In this document: piece by piece, positions 17,067 through 22,874 of the stretch
Position numbering within the stretch: position 1 is the stretch's first letter
How the letters are laid out: the number at the start of each line of letters is the position of its first letter
DNA from: Thraustochytrium sp. TN22
Taxonomy: Eukaryota; Sar; Bigyra; Thraustochytrida; Thraustochytriidae
NCBI GenBank assembly: GCA_013306675.1
Contig: JABLUY010000384.1
Span: forward strand, 1-22,874
Reading direction: 5' to 3'
DNA length: 22,874 nucleotides
The notes under the pieces: generated by a model
What the model saw: only the letters and a program-made list of their open reading frames with translations
Database searches by the model: none
What the model was told of the DNA's origin: nothing
Translations under genes and position numbers: made by a program

Positions 17067-18499
17067 GAAAAGCCATGATGCATCAATGGACATTCCGAGA
17101 AATGCGATCCCAAGTTGCATCGTTGCCATGGCTCGCATTTACTTGGTGAAGACGTTTGTTCCCTCTGTGTGGTTGCGCTGACGCGGCGCGCGAGCGCGCA
17201 TGCATTCACGGCCATTCCCAGGCATGTTTTCGCGGTCTCCCTGCCGTGCGTCCTCTCTGGCCATCAACAAGGAATGCGTTGGCTCTGAACATTGATTTTG
17301 GAGGTTTCTTTCACAGGTTGACTGCTGACGCGCAATCTCTCTCCACGCCGCGCCACGTCACGCCACATCAGGCTGCATGCTCTGACAAGGCTTGCCTCGC
17401 TTTCATCAGCACGCAAGCACGGCAAGGTCAGGTTGCAAGCAAGCCCGCCAGCGCCCGCGCATTGCACCCTTGACATCCACGACCATGCGCTGAAGCTCAA
17501 GCGCTCTCTTCTCGCGACACGATGGCGCACGCAAGCATCCAAGTCGATCCCACCATCGTTCGATGAACGTAGCTCGCTCGAGCGTCGGGCTAGCTCTCAC
17601 TCATCGCGTAGTACGCGGCGCCGTAGTAGTAGTACCTCGCGCGCAGCGCTTGGGTGTGCGCGCGCTCCGCTCGGCCACTCCGCGCGACGGTGACTCGGAC
17701 TCGGACGGCCTTAGGCTGACGCCGGCGGCGCCTGACGGCGACCACGTGAGCGCCGCGGCCACGACGCGCGCGCGCGCAGGGCAAAAGGCCGCAGCGAGGA
17801 GCAGTCGGCCCCAAGGCGCTGCGAATTCGTCGACGAGCAGTAGTAGTAGCAGGCCCGGCGGCGGCGGCGGGGTTGGGGCAGCGTGCGGCAGCGGCGCCCG
17901 CGCCGTTATTGCCGCGCGGCGCACGAAATGATGGTCGCGCGCGCGCGGGCGCGCGCGCGGGCGCGGGGATTTCGGAGGGGGCTCGCACGGGCATGCAGGC
18001 GCGCAGGCGCCCGCCCGCGCGGGCGCGGGCGGGCGCGCGGGCGCGCGGCATGCCGGGCGCATGGCGCGCCCTGCTTGGCGCCGGGTGGCGCTCCCGCGCA
18101 CGGCCTCGCGGCCTCCCGCGGCGGCGGGCGCGGCGACGGCGCGGGGGCGCGCGGGGCCGCGCAGCCCCCGGCGCGCGCGCTCGCGCCGCGCGCCGCCGGC
18201 CGCGCGCCGCCGCGCCGCCGCGCGACATGTGCCCCATCTTGCTGAAGCAGGCGGCGCAAGGCCGAGGCCGCCTCAGCTCGGTCATGATGATGCGGCAGAG
18301 ACCCAACCGGAGCGGCGCGCGCGGCGGTGGCGGTGCGCGGCGGCGGCGGTGCGCGGCGGCGGCGGCGGCGGCGGCGAATTCGCGTGCTTGGCGAGCGCGG
18401 CGCGCCTCGGCCCGGCCCGCGGCGGCGGCCCGGCGGCGGCGGCGGCCGTCAATTCAAACCGCGCGGGGCCGCGCCACCAGGAGGTGAGGAGCGCGGTGG

Positions 18500-18502
<3 letters not shown>

Positions 18503-18538
<36 letters not shown>

Positions 18539-18648
18539 CCTCTTCTCTCTCTCTTTTCTCCTTGGACGTCTCGTCTCGCCTCGGCTCGACAAAAAGTCGC
18601 GGCTCGACTCCAGCAGACTCGACTCGCCTCGACTCGTCTCGCCTCGCT
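18503..18648. repeat. TC tract followed by CTCGN pentanucleotide repeats
   Basis: An uninterrupted CT dinucleotide run spans 18503-18535 and continues as a pyrimidine-rich stretch to about 18560. About 18568-18648 is built from imperfect CTCGN/GACTC pentamers. The tract lies about 280-420 bases upstream of the HDAC ATG. Confidence 0.85.
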
Positions 18649-18859
18649 TCGGCCGGCTGCTCGTAGCGCTCGTCGCGGCGCCCTCGCCGCGCGGCGCCCG
18701 CCGCCACCGCGCCCCTCCCCGCGCCCTCTCGCGCCGTGCCGCGCGCCTGGTCCGCACGTGCGCTCGCAGGCGCGCCAAGGGAGGAGAGAAGTCGTTCGCG
18801 GTGGCGGAGAGCGCCAACGAGCGGCTCGGCAAGGCTGCCGGCGGCGGCGGCCGGCGCGC

Positions 18860-18876
18860 AAAAATAAAAAGAAAAG
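18860..18876 (+). promoter_or_regulatory. AT-rich core-promoter-like element of the HDAC gene
   Basis: AAAAATAAAAAGAAAAG stands out in a region of extreme GC content and lies 45-60 bases before the HDAC ATG. It could be a TATA-like element giving a short leader. Its position is suggestive, but the sequence is not a canonical TATA box. Confidence 0.35.
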
Positions 18877-18920
18877 GGCGCAGCGCGGAGAGGCAAAAGG
18901 GCTAGAGCACGGTAGACAGA

Positions 18921-20119
18921 ATGCAGCGGTCGCTATCCTCGACGCTGGAGGATGGGCCTCTGCGCATCCAGGACCCGAGCAGGCTGGCCGCGGCGCGGCG
19001 CGGGCCGGACGCCGACAGCGTGGACGACGACGACGAGGAGGACGACGACGAGCTGATGGAGGACAACAAGTCGAATGACGACGACGACGACGACGGCGCC
19101 GTCAAGAAGGTGACCTCAGACGGCGCCCAGTTCTCGCCGCGCAAGGCGTGCGCCGAGGAGGTGCTCTCCTTCACGCGGCACAAGACCACGCAGAACGGCG
19201 ATGCCAAGGATCTGGGCGCCGGCAAGGCCGCGCCGCCGCCGCTCTCGTCCCCGGGCGCCTCCTGGAAGTCCGCGTCGCTGGCCGCGCTCTCGCCCAAGCC
19301 GCCCACGCCGGCGGCCGCTGCGGCCTCCTCCGTGGCCGGTGCCTTCAAGAGCAACGGCGCGACCGCGACCTCCGCCTCGTCCAGCGCCTCGGCGGCTTCG
19401 GGTGCCGCCAAGGACGGCGAGGAGGACGGCGCAGCCCGCGCGGCGCAGGCGAAGGCGAAGCAGGTGACAGGGGAGAGCGACAACAAGGGGTCCGCTGCTG
19501 CTGCTGCTCCTGGCGCTCCTGGCAGCAAGGAGCAGGATGACGCGCAGGCCAAGGGAACTCAGGCGGCGGGCGGCGGCAAAGGCGAGAGCGCACTCAGGGT
19601 CAAGTCGGAGGCCGTGGGCGGAGATGCCGAGGCGGACAGCGCCGAAGCGCGGCTCGCCGAGGCGGCGCTGGAGCTGCGCAAGGCCGTGCTGGAGGGCGAC
19701 ACGGACACCGTGCGACAGCTCATCGCCAGTGTAGAGGACGAGGCGACGCGCGACAAGATGGTGAACGAGCACCACGACGGCTTCAGCACGCTCATGGTGG
19801 CGGTCTCGTGCGAGAAGGGCAAGCTGGACCGCGACCTTGTACTGGAGCTGCTGCGCGGCGGCGCGCGCGTCACGCCGCGCGACCGCGTAGGCAACACCGC
19901 TCTGCACTGGGCCTCGCTGCACGGCCAGCTGGCCGTCCTGGACGACCTCGGCGCCACGGACGCCGCGTTGCTTGCGCTCGCCAACGAGGAGGGCGACACG
20001 CCGCTGCACCTCGCGAGTCGCGCGGGCCACGCAGACGTCGTGCGGCAGCTCATCCAGCGCGCCTTGGAAACGGCTGGCGGCGGTGTCAAGGCGGAGCACG
20101 GCGGCGCGGAGGCCGCGGC

Positions 20120-20154
<35 letters not shown>

Positions 20155-22241
20155 CCACGCCCTCGCCAGCGTCCGGCTTGTCCATCTCCGCGCCCACGGG
20201 CCAACGGCTGCCGGAGGGGCTGCAAAAGCGCAAGGATGCGGCCCTCAAGCTCATCCCGGAGCAGGAGGCGAACGCAGAGCAGCCACCGGCCTCGCTGGTG
20301 GCGCGCAATCTCGAGGGCGAGACCGCCTTTGATGCGGCCGCGCGCGATGTGAGCGGTCGGCTCAACCACGACGTGCGCGCGCGCGTGCAGCTGGAGTTCT
20401 GGAAGGGCAGCAAGTACTTTCGCACGTTGGTGCTACACCACCCGGATTGCTTCGACCACGTGCCGGTGGGCGACGACGACCGCGACGTGTGGGAGGCGCC
20501 GGAGCGCATCGCCGCCATCCTCGAGGAGTTGGCCGGCAGCGAGAGCTTCGACTCGGTGGTCATCAGCTCCAAGTTCGCACGCGCCTCGCGCGACATGATG
20601 ACCAAAGTGCACTCGGCCAAGTACGTGAGCATGGTGTACGCGCTGTCGGAGGAGCTCCAGGGCAAAGGTCCGGTGGCCTTCACGCCGCGCGTGCAAACCG
20701 GTGTTAAGCAGAACAAGGGCAAGGAGATCAAGCGCGCCGAGTACTCAGACACCTCCTTCTCGGCTGGCTCGCTGGACGCCGCGCTGCGCGCCAGCGGCGC
20801 CGTCTGCCACGCCATCGACCGGGTCGTGGAGGGCAAGCACCGCAACGCCTTTTGCATCGTGCGCCCGCCCGGCCACCACGCCGGCCTGGAGGGCCTGCTC
20901 GACTCGGCGAGCTCCTGCGGCTTTTGCATCTTCAATAACGTCATGGTGGGCGCCGTGCACGCGCTCGAGCGCTTTCCGGACACCATCAAGAAGGTGGCCA
21001 TCGTCGACTTTGACGTGCACCACGGCAACGGCACCGAGGAGATCGTGGCAAAGCTCAACAAAAAGGCGCTTGCCGAGCAGCGCGCGCGCGGCGAGGCGCC
21101 CAACCCGCCCTTCCTCTTCTTCTCTTCGCATGTCTTCGACGGTGCGCGCCCCAGCAGTTCGTACGAGTTCTACCCAGGCAGCGGCCAGCACTCGGACGCG
21201 CTCGGCAACATCATCAACGCGCCCATGATGCCGCTCTGGCGCCGCCGCGGCTCGCGCACTGGCAAGGGCCAGGCCGCTGCGCAGGCCGCGCTGCAGGAGC
21301 CGGAGGACCCGCTCGCACCCAAGCGCGGCCGCCGCAACTGGGCGCAGCGCTTCTACTTTGACCACTTCGGCCGCACCGAGTTCCGCCGCATCATCAAGGA
21401 GCGCCTGCTCCCGCCGCTGCGTGCCTTCCAGCCCGACCTCATCCTCATCTCCGCCGGCTTCGACGCCGGCCGCCGCGACGTCGGCAACGGCCGCTTCATG
21501 GGCCACTTTTGCTCCGGCTTCGACCTCCAGCAGCAAGACTTCATGTGGGTCGCCGGCCAGGTCTCCAAGATGGCCAACATGTGCTGCCAGGGCCGCGTCA
21601 TTTCCGTGCTCGAGGGCGGCTACGGCCGCATCGACAAGTCCATTGACGCGCGCATGATGCGCGTCGACCGCACCTCGCTCGCGCGCAACGTCGTCGCCAA
21701 TCTCGCGGGCCTCATCAACCCGCTCGCCAAGATGGAGGCCGACCCGGAGGAGTCCGACTCCGAAGACGAGGCCACCAAGGAGCACGAGGAGAAGCAGCTC
21801 CAGCGCCGCGGCCGCAACCGCAAGAAGCCCAAGCGCTTCGAGAACGAGGTTGCGCCCGCCAACAAGCGCCGCAAGCGCCGCGGCCAGGACGAGTCCGATG
21901 AGGAGAGCACCGAGTCTGGCGCCTGGAAGCGCCGCCGCAAGCCCGCGCCCGTTGCCGCTCCGGCCGCTCCGGCCGCCGCGCCCGCCGCCGCGCCCTCCGC
22001 CGACGCCACGGCCGAGAAGCGCGAGATGGCGCTCGCCTTTCTGCGCAAGGTCAAGACCAAGTTCTCCGAGGACGACTCCGTCTACAAGGACTTCCTCGTC
22101 ATCATGGGCCACTTCAAGTCCCGCACGCTCGACGTTCCCGACGTCATTGCCAACGTGCGCCGCATCTTTCGCAACGACCCCGAGCTCATGCGTGAGTTCA
22201 ATGACTTTCTCCCGCCCGGCTACAACGCTGGATCCAGGTGA
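18921..22241 (+). CDS. Histone deacetylase with ankyrin repeats and a C-terminal PAH domain
   Basis: This 1106-aa protein should remove acetyl groups from lysines in the nucleus. An in-frame TAG (18903-18905) just upstream supports the ATG at 18921. In order: an acidic/Ala-Ser-rich disordered region (1-250); ankyrin repeats (about 288-385; GNTALHWAS at 324, GDTPLHLAS near 358); a Ser run (about 401-413); and the deacetylase domain (about 495-930). Catalytic residues are complete: His652/His653 in RPPGHHA, zinc ligands Asp698 and His700 in DFDVHHGNGT, Asp848 in SAGFDA, and Tyr901 in EGGYG. This Tyr argues for an active enzyme, not a class IIa type with His there. Basic nuclear-localisation stretches follow (RKKPKRF, KRRKRRG). 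Residues 1034-1102 form a Sin3-type paired amphipathic helix (AFLRKVKTKF, VYKDFLVIMGHFKS, FNDFLPPGYN). The domain is HDA1/class II-like; subclass is uncertain. The stop overlaps a splice-donor-like AG|GTGAGT, so a further exon is possible. Confidence 0.93.
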
Positions 22242-22630
22242 GTGCCTCACAGTCCAGCCCAGCCCAGGCTGCTGCGAACGCTGCCGTCGTGTTAGTACCT
22301 GAGCAGCTACTACGCAGCGAGAGAAGAGCAAAGAAATAAGACACCACGAGCAGAAAGGCAGGGACGATTTGCGCGATTTGCGAATCAGGCTGAATGCATA
22401 CAACGCATCTTTTTTCACCATGATCATGCGCTCCACGCAAGTGACGAACTCCAAGTTGTGCTGGCTCACATCGCCAAATTTCTTACAGCACACATCTGTG
22501 CCAGCCATCATCCGAGTGGCCGTAGAGCGCGCACCCGACCAATTGACTAGCAAATCTACTCGCGGCGCAATCAGACTTTGCCCCGTGTCTGGTTGGCATC
22601 TGCACAGGCGTAGTGCGACTGGGGCAACGC
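22242..22630. other. Downstream flank of the HDAC gene
   Basis: This is probably the 3' UTR and flank of the HDAC gene, with lower GC than the coding region. A plus-strand frame at 22369-22728 runs into the palindrome array and does not look like a gene. Confidence 0.45.
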
Positions 22631-22874
22631 GCTTACGGCGCAGATCTGTGCCTCTTACGGCACAGATCTGTGCCGTCTGTGCCGTAAGACTCGCGGCACA
22701 GATCTTACGGCACAGATCTGTGCCGTAAGGCTCTTACGGCACAGATCTATGCCGTAAGGCTCTTACGGCACAGATCTGTGCCATAAGGCTCGCGGCACAG
22801 ATCTGTGCCGTAAGGCTTGCGGCACAGATCTATGCCGTAAGGCTCTTACGGCACAGATCTGTGCCATAAGGCTC
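22631..22874. repeat. Tandem array of short BglII-centred palindromes, truncated by the window edge
   Basis: Nine copies of a palindrome centred on AGATCT occur at 22642, 22664, 22700, 22714, 22743, 22772, 22799, 22826 and 22855 (first base of each AGATCT). The best unit is a perfect 26-base inverted repeat whose left half is CTTACGGCACAGA. Units are joined by short linkers such as GCT. Spacing settles at 27-29 bases in the distal part and is irregular (14-36) at the proximal end. Substitutions include TCTATGCC, GTGCCATAAG and a CGCGG replacement of the left end. No coding frame explains it, and the array continues past the window end. Confidence 0.95.

Larger units (their letters stand above)
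16771..18920. other. Long gene-poor, very GC-rich region upstream of the HDAC gene
   Basis: These 2.15 kb contain no gene I can support. The first part (to about 17500) has moderate GC and a TTG/GGT/ATG triplet tract (17014-17066). From about 17600 the sequence becomes an extreme CpG-rich tract, with long GCGCGC and GGGCGC runs near 17934-17968 and 18010-18050. A TC tract and CTCGN pentamers follow. The open frames on both strands there are Arg/Ala/Gly-rich and follow from composition. A short stretch at 18226-18487 may be an exon (see findings). The last few hundred bases should be the HDAC promoter and leader. Confidence 0.5.

Noticed and set aside
17590-18306. 238-codon minus-strand ORF ending in RYYYYGAAYYAMSES
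   Set aside because: It is almost all Arg/Ala/Pro from CpG-rich DNA. The Tyr run comes from a GTA triplet repeat; there is no domain or conserved motif.
20745-22553. 602-codon minus-strand ORF opposite the HDAC
   Set aside because: It is a shadow ORF; the plus strand encodes intact catalytic and PAH motifs.
22631-22874. CRISPR array at the right edge
   Set aside because: The repeats are palindromic with linkers of only a few bases and no unique spacers, and the DNA is eukaryotic.

Overview
This is eukaryotic nuclear DNA. It is GC-rich and compact, and almost every gene is a single uninterrupted reading frame. Evidence for a eukaryote: two cytosolic ribosomal proteins (eL37, eL18), a histone deacetylase with ankyrin repeats and a Sin3-type PAH domain, starts in Kozak-like context, long mixed CAG/CAA glutamine runs, and a spliceosomal intron in the eL18 gene. 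A GC-rich, intron-poor protist such as a thraustochytrid (labyrinthulomycete stramenopile) would fit. That is inference, because no gene here is diagnostic for a lineage.

Layout. 1-1197: no convincing gene apart from a possible fragment at the left edge, but four copies of a small palindrome. 1198-5532: two tandem, same-strand paralogues encoding secreted proteins that look like right-handed beta-helices. 6545-9361: a 938-aa Gln-rich protein with an acidic stretch, a beta-rich domain and a C-terminal helical-repeat region that looks like a degenerate Pumilio domain; a CGG repeat lies in its leader. 10239-10499 (minus): eL37, head-to-head with a lysine-rich, nucleolar-type protein (10980-12014). 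12969-13814: a carbonyl-reductase-like short-chain dehydrogenase. 14353-15313 (minus): eL18, whose start codon is cut off from the rest by a 394-nt intron. 16459-16770: an unrecognised basic 103-aa protein, divergent from eL18. 18921-22241: a 1106-aa ankyrin-HDAC-PAH protein. 22631-22874: a tandem array of short palindromes running off the right edge.

How the parts relate. Both ribosomal protein genes are divergent from a plus-strand gene, and both shared promoter regions carry the 8-mer ACCCTAAC (telo-box-like), which suggests a common ribosome-biogenesis promoter element. A second motif, CACTGNCAGTG, recurs upstream of the first beta-helix gene and of the lysine-rich protein gene. The most unusual gene is the HDAC: it carries in one chain a PAH module that normally sits on the separate Sin3 scaffold.
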